The notes under the pieces: generated by a model
Databases searched by the model: none
Told to the model about the DNA's origin: nothing
Seen by the model: only the letters and a program-made list of their open reading frames with translations
DNA from: Inia geoffrensis
Lineage: Eukaryota; Chordata; Mammalia; Artiodactyla; Iniidae
Direction: 5' to 3'
DNA: 64,000 nucleotides
NCBI GenBank assembly: GCA_036417435.1
Contig: CM070899.1
Location: 563,001-627,000 of the forward strand
Position numbers and translations under genes: made by a program
Shown: piece after piece, positions 31,801 through 43,198 of the stretch
How the letters are laid out: the number at the start of each line of letters is the position of its first letter
Numbering within the stretch: the stretch's first letter is position 1

Positions 31801-34800
31801 AAAAGTAAGCACTTACAAATCAAGCAATTCTAAATAGAAGAAATACTAAGCTAAATAAATTTCAGGTTCACACGATCTGGGAAATATTCAGTGTTGAATC
31901 TCTTACAACGTTTGTACACTTTGGAAATAATTATGTTTTAGTTTTTCCAGATTTTTGGCAACTTGAAACTTTAGAACTTTGCTAAATCAGGTCAAATGAG
32001 AAGAACTCATTAAAGGTCTAAAACATTTTTAAGATAAAATACTGGAATATTGATTGCTGAACAAATCTAAATTTACCTTTTGTCTTCTTACAAGAGGGGA
32101 ACTAAAGATGTTTTGCTTTATTAGACACATGCCTTGTACCACATTGAGAAAAGAAATTGTGCTTTTGTGAAAGTGCATGTGTTTAGAGGTTATGGAATAT
32201 GTTCTTAAGGTCACTAATCAGAAAATGCCAACATGACAAACAGTTCACAATTGCTTTCTTCTTGGTTTTCACTAGAGATTAAGGTTTTTAAGGGTTAAAA
32301 ATTATAATACATCATTAAAGCTACTAAAAGGATAAGGGAGGGACTTCCCTGGTGGCATGGTGGATGAGACTCCATGCCCCCAATGCAGGGGGCCTGGGTT
32401 CGATCCCTGGTCAGGGAGCTAGATCCCACATGCATGTCACAACTAAGAGTTCAAATGCCACAACTAAGGAGGCTGCCTGCTGCAACTAAGACCCCACACT
32501 ACCAAATAAGTAAATAAATAAATATTCAAATAAAAAGGATAAGGGAAACATTTCAGTGTGTGAAGCAAGTAGAATATATGTTGTCAGTGATAGAAGATAT
32601 GAAGACTGGAATTTGGTTTTCTCTCTCTGTTAAGAGAACAAAGATTCTTTGGAAAGCTGCCTTTAGTGACAGATTGTATGAATTTATTTGACTTTAAGTG
32701 ATTTATATTTGCTTTTAAAATCTTTTGTCACTTTGCTTGAGTAAATAAGTATTATTTCACAATGACCTATGATTCTATTTGACTAAGTGTTTTAAAACTT
32801 TTTGATACTTTTAACAAACTTCCCAAGAGTCAAATTCTAATTAAAGTGCTTCTGACCTCCAGCTAACTTTGAGGTGCTTCAGAGGGCCCCTGGAGCATTT
32901 CCAAAAATATATATTAAACTAACTGGGATTATTTGACAGATTCAATTACAGGAGAAACAGTTGTCAAATAAAAGGTAATAACAACAGAATCTGTAAAGAT
33001 TATGGCACATGCAGACAAAGTTCATTCCACTTCTACAAAAAGATTAACCCCTCATTGTCAGATTTCTGCCATCCTGATGTCCTTGTAGCCTGGCAGTGGT
33101 CTACTCCAAAATCAGAAAAATTGAAATGGGTCAACAAAAACTGTAAGTTAAACAGTCAGGGCTATGGGAAATCCAAGATAGCTGCTTGGCTTTTCCCGGC
33201 TCCCTGGCAAGCCTCATTTTTTATTTGATGGGTTAAAGCCTTCCCTGGCTGCAAGGCTGATGCCCTCACAATGAAAAAGGAAATGGTTAGGAAATGTGTC
33301 TTCCACCGGGGGCACACTTTCTATAATCTCCAGTGATTGAGGCACCCACGTCACTGGACAAATCATACGAGCCTTAACCAAAAACCTTACCAATTTCTTG
33401 AAATGATCACCGTCACTATCACCCTCAACCGTCAGGCAAGGTCAATAAAACTAATGGAAAAACTGGACTCAAGCAGAACCAACACTACTTACCTGGGATC
33501 CAACGAACGGCTAAATAGGATTATAAGTTTTATGACTTTCATCTGACATATTACTGGCTTCTTATCTTTGTTTCTCAGATACAGAGAAGCCCTTCTCCTC
33601 AGGCTGCTTAGGGTTTACAGCAATTAGGTGATGTACACCTGCGGGTAAAATGAAAACGTTTTTCTTTTCTCTCTGCCTTGTCCCTCCAGAAATTGGAGAC
33701 ACTTGGTTATGAGCAGCCTTATCAGGTAAATAAAAAAAGATTGTCTCCTGACATGTACAGGAATCTCCAAATATTTGGGGGACCGCTAGAAGAGACAGAT
33801 CTACCAGGCAAAATGTGACGGCAGGACTTTGGCGTGGCTTTCCTGGCCTTGAGGGGCCTTTTGTGAATTTAGTCTGAGACTCCTTCTGAGGACTTACACC
33901 AGAGTCAGTATGGAGGAGCCCATGTGGTCAATGGGCCGGACTTATTTTTAAAACAAATTAGTCTTGAGTTGGCTGTGTTTAATGGAGATGAGGGTACCTT
34001 AGGGGGAAAGAGAAAGGGGATTATGTTTCACTAAATATTAAATTCTAGATTTGTTAACTAAGGTGTTTACTAAAACCCACTTCCCAGATGGCCCCTTGAT
34101 GCTATGTTATATTGCTACAAAATTTAATTAAATTATTAAAAGGACACTCTAAGTTTGTTTCTGAAGCTTCACTTCTGTAATCAGTCTCTGGATAAAGATC
34201 TCCACTATCTACAAACAGGAGATTAACACCAGGCTATGGTCACTTAAGTTTAAAGGAACCAGCCTAGTAATACTAGAAAAAACAGACTAAGTCAGACAAC
34301 CTGGGGATATACTGGGCTGCACCTAATGAAAGTTCTTGACTTAATACATTCTTACTTATGACCTTACTAATACTGCTAGCTATTTTATTTTTTATTGCCT
34401 GTTTTACAAAATCATTCTTTCTTACATTACCAAATGTGTGACTGAGCCTCTGATAAAATGACAATATATAGTCCCATATGAGATCAATGATTGTAATAGT
34501 GTAACTCTAGGTATGGGAAGAAACACGAAGAGGGAAGAGTTTCCTGGACCATAAGAGACTAGGAAGACAGGTGGTCCAGAGACTTTGGGCTACTGTTAAT
34601 AAGGCCTACTCCAGTGACAGCACATTGAGTGGCCTGTCAAATAAATCTTTGCCAGAGCTGGGAATGAGCATCCCTAGCACTGTGGGACGAAATAGTCATG
34701 AAGTGCCCCCCAAACCTTGGTCACATTCATAACCATGAAGGGACCCTGCCAACTGGAAACTGGCACTTGTTGCCTACCTCTACCAGGATTCAATCATGAG

Positions 34801-35940
34801 CCACTACGGCTGATAACCTTCAACATCCCCTGAACGTAGTTCAGGGTGTAGTTCAGGAAAGAGGCACTCTGTGCTCTGGGAAAAACTGACAGTACAGGCC
34901 TTCAGATAGATATTCTCAGGTAAGGATTTTTAAGAGCCAAAATTCTTGCATCTTCTCATACTAGAAAAACACTAAAATCATTAATGGTGACAACTGTTTA
35001 GGCTATTAAGAAAAAAACTACAAGTACAGGTTGAGATGGAAGAACTGTGGTTCAGACACCCGAGGTAATACTAGGTGACACTATGGGTATGATTTCAGAC
35101 AGTCCTTGTATTGCTGAGAACTTAAGCTTTATGAGCTGTGTCAGATTTGAGGCCATCAGCTATTCTCAAGACAACACCAGCTGGCAGCTGGTAACTGCAA
35201 CCTTACGTTTGCAAGGTCTCCTCTCGTACCTACTACATTTTAGACAATGAAATTGCTTTAGATCAGATGGTAACAAGATGAAAAAACATGCATGATGACA
35301 AATTATGTGTTAATACCACATTAAGCATTAAAACCTACTCAGATAAAACCAGATAAGTGGCCACCTGGCTACAAGTATCTTCGAAATGCCAGGTCCAAAC
35401 TGGTTTTCAGACTTATTCTCCTGAAAAGAAATGAGATCGATTTTTGTCTATTAACATTCAGGTTGCCCAACTACTTCTAACTGGGTCTGTTACACCTACA
35501 TCAATCACAATGGGCTAATAAAAAAGACGTTGCGGCCAAAAAAACCAAAACAGAAGCAATATTGTAAGAAATTCAATACAGACTTTAAAAATAGTCCACA
35601 TCAGAAAAAAAAACTTTTTAAAAAATGTATATAACCATGCCAAATGCTCCATTCCTTTGGACAGGGTAACCCAAGCACTGACACTACCTGGACCACCATC
35701 AAAAAATATTGTGAAATATAACCTGGTTCTCGCTCCTACTTGGGCCCCTGGTTACAATAATTCTTTTACTGATCTTTGACCCCTGCCTTCTCTTAACCAA
35801 TTTGTTTAGTTTGTTCTCTCTAGAACACAGCAGTCTTCTAGACAAGATGACAATAATGCAAAGATTCCAGCCACTCCTCAGAACAGGTCCTGCCAAAATA
35901 ACAACAGAAGTCACCCTGGGGCCCCTTAACAAAACGTAGC
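31801..35940 (+). mobile_element. Probable ERV internal remnant (AT-richer), no intact genes
   Basis: A ~4-kb AT-rich stretch with only short ORFs, located between the LTR-like repeats and matching the window start near 35,800-35,940. It is interrupted by a SINE at 32,326-32,546. I could not assign gag, pol or env domains by eye, so the retroviral origin is inference from context. Confidence 0.35.
32326..32546 (+). mobile_element. tRNA-derived SINE (CHR-2-like)
   Basis: Starts ggacttccctggtggcatgg, with a B-box-like 'gggttcgatccctgg', body rich in 'caactaa', and a taaataaataaa tail. It is bounded by 14-bp repeats AAAAGGATAAGGGA at 32,326-32,339 and 32,533-32,546. Confidence 0.9.
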
Positions 35941-35943
35941 TCT

Positions 35944-36150
35944 GGGCTTCCCTGGCGGCGCAGTGGTTGAGAGTCCGCCTGCCGATGCAGGGGACGCGGG
36001 TTCGTGCCCCGCTCCGGGAAGATCCCACATGCCGCGGAGCACCTGGGCCCGTGGGCCATGGCCGCTGAGCCTGCGCGTCCGGAGCCTGTGCTCCGCAACG
36101 GGAGAGGCCACAACAGTGAGAGGCCCGCGTACCGCAAAAAAAACAAAAAA
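35944..36150 (+). mobile_element. CHR-type SINE
   Basis: Full-length ~200-bp unit starting gggcttccctggcggcgcag and ending in accgcaaaaaaaacaaaaaa. It interrupts the ERV 3' end that is uninterrupted at 1-300. Confidence 0.92.
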
Positions 36151-36542
36151 TGGAGTAAGAGCCCCATGACCCCCAACTAGATAGCACCTGCAAAGGAAGC
36201 TGCAGGACACAGACGCTCACCCTTCAGCTCCCCAAGAAAATGTCACGGGGTCACGTCTCTCCGGGGAGGTTTGGGGTGGGAGGTAGATGGGCCCCCGGGC
36301 TGAGCAGCTGGAGCTTGCCAGGCAGAGGAAACTGGAGCTCTGTTTTCCCTGGCACTCCAAGGACAAAGTCAGTGGCAGGAGCTGAGCCCTGCTGGAGTAA
36401 AGAGATAAGACGACCATGTCTATCGCACCTGAGGTCAGGGAAAGCTCCCCGACTGCACATGCACAGGAAGCCTCCTCAGGGGTCAAAAAGGGAGGGCGTG
36501 CCAGCGCATAATGTGTTGTCAAACTTACCGTTAGCCTTTGCG

Positions 36543-36764
36543 TTGGAATCTCTTTTTTTGGGGGTACGCGGGCCTCTCACTGTTGTGGCCTCTCCTGTTG
36601 CGGAGCACAGGCCCTGGACACGCAGGCTCAGCGGCCACGGCTCACGGGCCCAGCTGCCCCGCGGCACATGGGATCTTCCAGGACCGGGGCACGAACCCGC
36701 GTCCCCTGCATCGGTAGGCGGACTCTCAACCACTGCGCCACCAGAGAAGCCCGCATTGGAATCT
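36543..36764 (-). mobile_element. CHR-type SINE, minus strand, in LTR
   Basis: Reverse-complement SINE (36,552-36,752) inside the LTR-like repeat, flanked by direct repeats TTGGAATCT at 36,543-36,551 and 36,756-36,764. Confidence 0.9.
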
Positions 36765-37112
36765 TTCTTGTCAAAAAGATACGCACTTGTCAGGAGGGCC
36801 CTAGGGCAGGTCAGATGTGGGTAAAGAGGCGAGGTAATGGGCCAGAGGAAGACACAGATTTGGGAGAGCCGCGCTGTACAGACGAGCCGAGCACCCCTTC
36901 ACTTCTCATCAGGGAGGACTCCCACACCCTCTCTCTCCAGGTGAGTATTTCTGCCTCCTCCTGTCTTCAATAAGCTACTACTCTAGCCCACATGTTGTGC
37001 TGTGCTTCTAATAAGAAACTTTATGCCTGCTTTTTACAGTTTTTGCCTCCTTGAAATATTCTTGCTTTCAAACAGGGCAAGAGCCAGGGCAACTTTCCTT
37101 CTAGCCTCCAGC

Positions 37113-37183
37113 CCCTGGTGGTCTAGCAGCTAGGATTCCTGGTTTTCATCCAGGATACCCAGGTTCAATTCCTGGGCAGGGAA
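37113..37183 (+). repeat. tRNA-Glu-like sequence in LTR, 3' copy
   Basis: 71 nt. Anticodon arm CCTGG-TTTTCAT-CCAGG (anticodon position TTC), T arm CCAGG-TTCAATT-CCTGG with perfect stem, A-box-like tggtctagcagc and B-box-like ggttcaattcc, and a partly pairing acceptor stem (ccctgg / cagggaa). It is better preserved than the 5' copy. It may be a SINE head fixed in an LTR rather than a working tRNA gene. Confidence 0.55.
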
Positions 37184-37225
37184 CTAAGATCCCACTTCAG
37201 GACTGCGCACTGCTGTCTCTCCGAG

Positions 37226-37664
37226 AACAAGACCTCTACCCACGGCACTTCTGGGTTGGGGGCTACGGTGTCTCTCGGGATCCCCAATCCCAGACCTAAT
37301 GTTGAAGGTACGGGACAACCCAGGGGGCGCCCACAGGGTGTGAGGGTCAGTGTCTCCCAAAGATGGGACAACCAGTCTTGGCCCACACACAGCAGTGGAC
37401 AGGCTGCATGCTCTCTCTCACCTAGAGGGCCATTTTCGGGCCCCAGTGACCATTGTGAACTCTGTCCCCCAGGGGACAGCTGTGGCCGGGATAACAACTG
37501 CCCGCTGACCATGCATGTTACACTGGCCTTTGGTCAGACATCGGGGCCACGGATGGAGTCAGGGAGAGGAGGAGGGAAGAGGTGGAAGACAGAGGTCTGC
37601 AGGGGAGGTAGGCAGGACGAGGCAGGGGCTGGGCTGCAGGCTGCGCCCAACCACACACTCTCCA
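37226..37664 (+). other. Noncoding sequence between LTR and resumed gamma unit
   Basis: No clear counterpart in copy 1 and no gene supported. Confidence 0.4.
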
Positions 37665-39130
37665 GGGTCAGGAGAGGTGCCCACCAGGGTAGGGACACCC
37701 AGAGGGCTCAAGCGAGGGACCCGGTTCCTGGGCTGCAGTGGGCAAACCAGGCATAATCCCTGCAGAAGGTGGAAGGCCGTGACAGCTGGGGTGTGCACTC
37801 TGTCCCCTGGGTCCAAGGGCACTGCTCACCACACCCCACACACCCACAAGAGACACCCCGGCTGCATCTGGACTCCCCCAGGCCCTCTGAGACAGAAACC
37901 ACCCAGAAGAAAAGGGAACTTCAGGAAGCAAGTCGTGCCACACGGTTTCAATCCACTTCTGAATATTTGTAGGGTTGTGGGCAAGGAGTTCACACTTCCA
38001 GGAACTGGTTACCACTCCTAGGAAGCAGGGCTGCAGACACAGAGCACAGCCCTGAAGAGCCACATGTGCCTGGGGCCAGAGCAGGGAGGGGGTGTGGAGC
38101 CCTGGGCTGCAGGAGAGCAAGGCCAGCACCCCAAGCCTTGGTGAGTGGGGTTTGAGAGGCCCAGGGCAAGCAGTGGAATGGAGCCACGGAGGGAAGACTG
38201 GCCTCAGGGACCCACAGAGCGGGGGACAGCCAAGCAGGCACGGGGAAGGGGGGCTGCCCAGGGGTCACGTGCTGCCCAGGGCAGGGCCTAGGGAGCCCGG
38301 GCAGGGGCGTGTACACACCAACAGGGCTGGAAACCCAGGACCGGCAGAGCTCGGCGGGGCTGCTGGGCCTTCGAGGACCGTGATGGTCTGGGGGACAGGA
38401 GCCTCAGGGCTTCGCTCGGCCAGATGTGCTGCAGGCACAGGGCTGGGCTGGGGCTGAGAACGAGGCCAGGATGGACAGGTGGGTCTGAGCGAGGACAGAG
38501 GGAGGACGCTGGCTCGGCACAGGGGAAGGAAAGCCCCCCCGGTGGCGGGGGTGCTGAGGGTCCGGTCCAGGACAGTGAGGCCGGCTTGAGTCCCAGGGCA
38601 GTGGCAGGCGGGCTGGCGGTGGGCTCTGGGTTGTGGCAGGGGCCCAGGATGGCGGGAGCGCTGGGAGCACAGCAGGCAGGGCTGGCCTGGGCTCCTGTGT
38701 GCCCACAGCTGGCCGCACAGGGGAGGGGCTGAGCACGCAGCGGCACAGGCTACACAAGGGGCGAGCAGAGCCAGGGCCTGAGGGCCAGTAGCAGGGGCTG
38801 GGGGCCGGGAGCGGGGAGGCAGAGGGCAGGTGACCCGGCAACTGGAGGGAGAAGCGACCCAAGCAGGATCCCGGGGTGGTGAGAGAAAGAGGAGGGTGAA
38901 GCCGGAAGGCCAGGAGCTCCTCTGGGAGTGTCCCACGGTGCAACAGGGGCTCTGCCAGGGAAGAGGGGCCGGAGACAGGGTGGGCACCTAGCGACTCCAG
39001 GGAACAGAGCTCAGCCCCGGGAACGAAAGGAGGCAGGAGGGGAGCTGCACTAGGGTGACGGCTCAGGGGTGGGTCAGAGGGGCACGGGTGCTGAGGGACA
39101 GAGCTCCAGGGACAAGTGGCAGGGAGGCAG
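37665..39130 (+). promoter_or_regulatory. Candidate I-gamma promoter/I-exon region, copy 2
   Basis: Matches 1690-3120. The STAT-type TTCCAGGAA is kept at 37,996-38,004, along with the surrounding 'ctggttaccactcctagg'. This is the only sequence between the retroelement cluster and S-gamma, so a germline promoter here would start close to LTR sequence. Confidence 0.4.
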
Positions 39131-39135
39131 CAGGT

Positions 39136-40140
39136 GAGCAGGGGGCTGGAAGGGGAGGGGGCTGCCGGGGCGCTTTGGGGGAGCAGGTAGAGCTAGTGTA
39201 GGTGACCTGGGGTTGGGAGGGCAGGGGGCTGCCTGGGAGCTTTGGGGGAGCAGGTAGTGCTAGTGTAGGTGAGCCTGGGCCTGGGAGGACAGGGGGCTGC
39301 CTGGGAGCTTTGGGGGAGCAGGTAGAGCTTGTGCAGGTGATTCTGGGCCTGGGAGGGCAGGGGGCTGCCTGGGAACTATGGGGGAGAAGGTAGAGCTAGT
39401 GTAGGTGAGCCTGGGGCTGGGAGGGCAGGGGGCTGCCCGGGAGCTTTGGGGGAGCAGGTAAAGCTAGTGTAGGTGAGCCTGTGGCTGGGAAGGCAGGGGG
39501 CTGCCTGGGAGCTTTGGGGGAGCAGGTAGAGCTTGTGCAGGTGAGCCTGGGGCTGGGAGGACAGGGGGCTCCCTGGGAGCTTTGGGGGAACAGGTAGAGC
39601 TTGTGCGGGTGAGCCTGGGGCTGGAAGGGCAGGGGGCTGCCTGGGAGCTTTGGGGGAGCAGGCAGAGCTAGTGCAGGTGAGCCTGGGGCTGGGAGGGCAG
39701 GGGGCTGCCTTGGAGCTTTAGGGGAGCAGGTAAATCTTGTGCAGGTGAGCACAGAGCTGGGTGTGCAGGGTGCTTCCCCGGGACCTTTCGGGGAACAGTA
39801 GAGCTTGTGGAGGTGAGCATGGGCCTGGGCAGGCAGGTGGTGATCCCCAGAGTTTTGTGGGAGCATGTAAAGCTTGTGCAAGTGAGCCGGTGGCTGCTAG
39901 ATCAGGGCCCAGGGGCTGCCTCAGGAGCTCTGGGGAGCAGGTAGAGCTTGGGCAGGTGAGCAGAAGGCTGGGATGGCAGGGCACTGCCTGGGAGCTTAGA
40001 GGGAGCAGGTGGCACTGTGCAGGTGAGCACAGAGTTGGGAGGGTGGGGGGCTGTCCCGGGACTTTTGGGGGAGCAGCAGAGCTTCTGCAGGTGAGCAGGG
40101 GGTTGGGAGGACAGGGACCTGCCCAGGACCTCAGCAGACC
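39136..40140 (+). repeat. S-gamma switch region, copy 2 (short)
   Basis: About 1.0 kb of the same ~68-bp repeat type as copy 1 (gggagctttgggggagcagg, AGCT-rich, G-rich + strand), but without the 610-bp higher-order expansion. Repeats degenerate toward the 3' end (39,720-40,140). Confidence 0.92.
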
Positions 40141-41535
40141 AGGTACTGGGGTAAGCAGGTGAGTAGGCAAGTGTCATAGGGTGCAGGGACCGTTGGTGCT
40201 GTGGACCCAGCGCTCCAGGGACAGTAGGCAGTCCGACGCCAGCTGAGCAGATGACATGAGGATACAGCATCCCTGAGCTGAGCCCAGAGACCTGAGCCAA
40301 GGGGGCCGGGAGGGCAGAGCGCAGGGCAGCTGGCAGTGGGGGCAGAGCAGGGAGTCCTACAGGAGAGTGGGCTGGGGGCCCCCCTGGAGTGTGCTGAGGA
40401 CCCAGGGCAGGAGAGAAGGGGCACAAGGGCAGGGACAACTCAGGCCTGAGACGGTGAACCGGAGCTCAGATGGGCAGAGGCTAGACACTCGATGGACAGG
40501 AAGCCCGGGCTCAGCTGAGGGGCCAGAATGAGGGGTGGAGGCAGGTGAGGGAGCATCTAGATGAGGGGAACCTGAGCGCACTGAGAAAGGAGAGCAGCCT
40601 TTCTGCTGGAGCTCAGGGGGCTGGTAAGGCCGGGTGCAGGGGGCTACCCCAAGAACTCAGGGGAGCAGGCGAGGTTGTGCAGGGCAGCAGGGGGCTGGGA
40701 GGGCAGGGGCTACCCACTAGCCCTGGGATCAGGGGACGAGGGCCTGAGCTAAAGGTGCTTTGGTCTGGTGGGAGGGGCCGGGCGGATGACAAGGCCGGGT
40801 GGAGAGAGGACCATGGGAGGGAAGGTCTCTGAGGCTGAAGGGGCAGGGGCATAACTGAGGGGACCTGATGGGCTGGAATTCATGGGCCCAAGGTCCCCAG
40901 TTTTCCAGGTGCCTGTCGGAGCTTGGGACAGGAGGGTACGACGTGCCAATGTGAGGTGGGGTTGACAGGGCAGTGGTCTGGCTGAGGGGATAGGAGCGGC
41001 CCTTTCAGGGCTCCGAAGGGGCTGCAGGTCTGGGCTGAGCAGAGCAGGTTCAGATGGGACAGGTCCGGCCAGGGAATGCTGCTTGGGGTGCTGGCACCGT
41101 ACAGGAGAACATTGCAAGGGGCAGTGCAAGGCTCCCAGGGATGCCAGTGGGCAGAGCTGATACAGAACACACGGGCCCTGGGTGGCAAAGAGCAGAGGCC
41201 AGGACAAGGGGACAGGAGCAGAGCAGGGCAGTGGGCTCAGGGAGCAGTAGCCACTGGTCAGGGCTAAGACCGAGGGCCTGATCAGGCCAGACACCCACAG
41301 GAGGGTAGGGGCCCCGGGGGTCTGTAACCCAGGTGGTCACCCAGCCCTGACTGGGCTGCTGAGTCCAGGACCCACAGCCGCGAGGGCAGAGACCATGCCG
41401 GGCCGCTGGTCTTCAGACTCTCTGGAAGCACATAGTCTCTGGGCTCAACGGTGCCCCAGGCCTGGACACCTGATGCCCTGCCCAGACCCTCGCAGGGGTG
41501 AGGCCCTGGCAGTCACACGGCCTCCTCCTTCACAG
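40141..41535 (+). other. S-gamma to CH1 intervening sequence, copy 2
   Basis: Collinear with 6751-8133 with substitutions and small indels. No exon seen. The CH1 acceptor ends in CAG at 41,533-41,535. Confidence 0.75.
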
Positions 41536-41829
41536 CTTCCTCCACGGCCCCGGAAGTCTACGCTCTGCCTCCCAGCTGTGGGGACACACCTAGTGACACA
41601 GTGGTCGTGGGCTGCCTGGTCTCGAGCTACATCCCTGAGCCAGTGACTGTGACCTGGAAATCGAGTGCCCAACCCAGCGCCAAGCACACCTTCCCATCCG
41701 TCCGAGGGTCCTCGGGGCTGTACTCTCTCAGCAGCACTGTGACCGTGCCTGCCAGCACCTCGTCCGGCAAGACCTTCACCTGCAACGTAGCCCACCCGGC
41801 CAGCAGCACCACGGTGGACAAGCGCATCG
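41536..41829 (+). CDS. IGHG: IGHG copy 2 CH1 exon
   Basis: 294 bp, reading [20 protein letters not shown]. It keeps the domain Cys pair ([20 protein letters not shown]), the core Trp and the N-terminal Cys. The N-terminal strand and the [10 protein letters not shown] loop differ from copy 1, while the blocks around them are identical, giving a mosaic. The last residues are TTVDKRI against TKVDKHI in copy 1. Confidence 0.96.
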
Positions 41830-42161
41830 GTGAGAGGACGGGCCGCAGGGAGGGTGTCCACTACGAGACAGGCCAGGGGTCAGCCCTCCCACCTGAACGG
41901 ACCACACACCAGGGGTGGTGAATCCCGCTCAGGGTGGCACGGGAGGCCTGTCTCTCTCCCTCACCTGAAGGCCTCCCAGGCTCAGGGAGGGGGTCCTCTG
42001 GGCGTTTCCACCAGGGCCAGGGTGGGCACAGGCTAGACGCCTCCCCGAGCCCCTGGGCCCACAGAGGTGGGCACAGGTCTCACCAGCCAAAACCTGGCCC
42101 TGCCCTAAGCCAAACCCCGGGCTGTCCCCAACCCCAGTAACCTCCAGTCTGTTCTCTGCAG

Positions 42162-42206
42162 AAATCAACGGGCCAAACCCCTGTTCCAGATGTCCCAAAT
42201 GTCCAT
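42162..42206 (+). CDS. IGHG: IGHG copy 2 hinge exon
   Basis: A 45-bp single hinge exon encoding EINGPNPCSRCPKCP with three cysteines. It is 24 bp (8 codons) shorter than in copy 1. Acceptor ctctgcag|a, donor t|gtaagt. Confidence 0.93.
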
Positions 42207-42341
42207 GTAAGTCAGCCGGCCTCACCCTCCGCCCCTTGGAGGTGGACCTTGACCAGGCGTGGCACTGCGGGAGGGGGATGGATGGGTGCCCAAGAGGAGG
42301 TCCACCCAGGGGCTGACCCCCCACCGTGTCTCCCCGACCAG

Positions 42342-42671
42342 CCCCTGAGCTCCCAGGAGGACCGTCCGTCTTCATCTTCCCCCCGAAACCCAGGGACACC
42401 CTCACAATATCCCGAAAACCGGAAGTCTCCTGCATGGTGGTGGATGTGAGCAAGGAGGACCCCGATGTCCAGTTCTCCTGGTACGTGGACAATGTAGAGG
42501 TGCACACGGCCAAGGCGAGCCCACGGGAAGAGCAGTTCAACAGCACCTACCGTGTGGTCAGCGCCCTGCCCATCCAGCACCAGGACTGGCTGAAGGGAAA
42601 GGAGTTCAAGTGCAAGGTCAACAGCAAAGGCCTCCCGGCCCCCATCGTGAGGACCATCTCCAAGGCCAAAG
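42342..42671 (+). CDS. IGHG: IGHG copy 2 CH2 exon
   Basis: 330 bp starting [17 protein letters not shown]. The glycan site is in QFNSTYRV (Asn codon 42,539-42,541). The FcRn loop reads TISRKPEV, so the Arg is retained that copy 1 lacks. KEFKCKV and LPAPI are kept. It differs from copy 1 in [16 protein letters not shown] and KASPREEQ. Confidence 0.96.
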
Positions 42672-42755
42672 GTGAGTAAGGTGGACGGGCGCAGGAGGGT
42701 CCCTGGGGGCCAAGAGCAGTGACCATCGTGCTAACAGCCATACCTCTCCCCACAG

Positions 42756-43084
42756 GGCAGTCCCGGGAGCCGCAGGTGTACGTGCTGGCCCCAGCGCGGG
42801 AAGAGCTGGCCAAGAGCTCGGTCAGCTTAACCTGCATGGTCATCGCCTTCTACCCGGGCGACATCGACGTGCAGTGGCAGAGAAACGAGCAGCCAGAGCC
42901 ACAGGGCAACTATGGCACGACCCCACCCCAGCTGGACGACGACGGATCCTTCTTCCTGTACAGCAAGCTCAGGGTGGACAAGAAGAGCTGGCAGCAGGGA
43001 GACACCTACACGTGTGTAGTTTTGCACGAGGCTCTACACAATCACAACACGCAGAAGTCCATCACCCAGTCTTCTGGTAAATGA
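42756..43084 (+). CDS. IGHG: IGHG copy 2 CH3 exon and secreted tail
   Basis: 329 bp with stop at 43,082-43,084. It begins [18 protein letters not shown] and ends [15 protein letters not shown]. Copy-specific residues include [17 protein letters not shown] and KSWQQGD. The donor inside the Gly-Lys codons (g|gtaaat) is kept for membrane splicing. Confidence 0.96.
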
Positions 43085-43192
43085 GCCACACGGCATTGTT
43101 GCCCCAGCGAGCCCTCCCTCCCCTTGGGCTCTCAGGGTCCAGCGAGGACGCCTGAGCCCCAGCCCTGTGTACATTCCTCCCGGGCGCCATGA

Positions 43193-43198
43193 AATAAA
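43193..43198 (+). promoter_or_regulatory. Polyadenylation signal, secreted IGHG copy 2
   Basis: AATAAA about 109 bp after the stop, same context as copy 1. Confidence 0.9.

Larger units (their letters stand above)
36270..37225 (+). mobile_element. LTR-like repeat, 3' copy
   Basis: The second direct copy of the LTR-like repeat (see 23,095-23,620), here interrupted by a minus-strand SINE. It ends shortly after a tRNA-like segment at 37,113-37,183. The gamma unit resumes ~0.44 kb downstream. Confidence 0.55.

Noticed and set aside
30492..36270. Possible intact retroviral gag, pol or env genes
   Set aside because: Only short, interrupted frames exist between the LTR-like repeats. No catalytic or envelope motif could be recognised with confidence.
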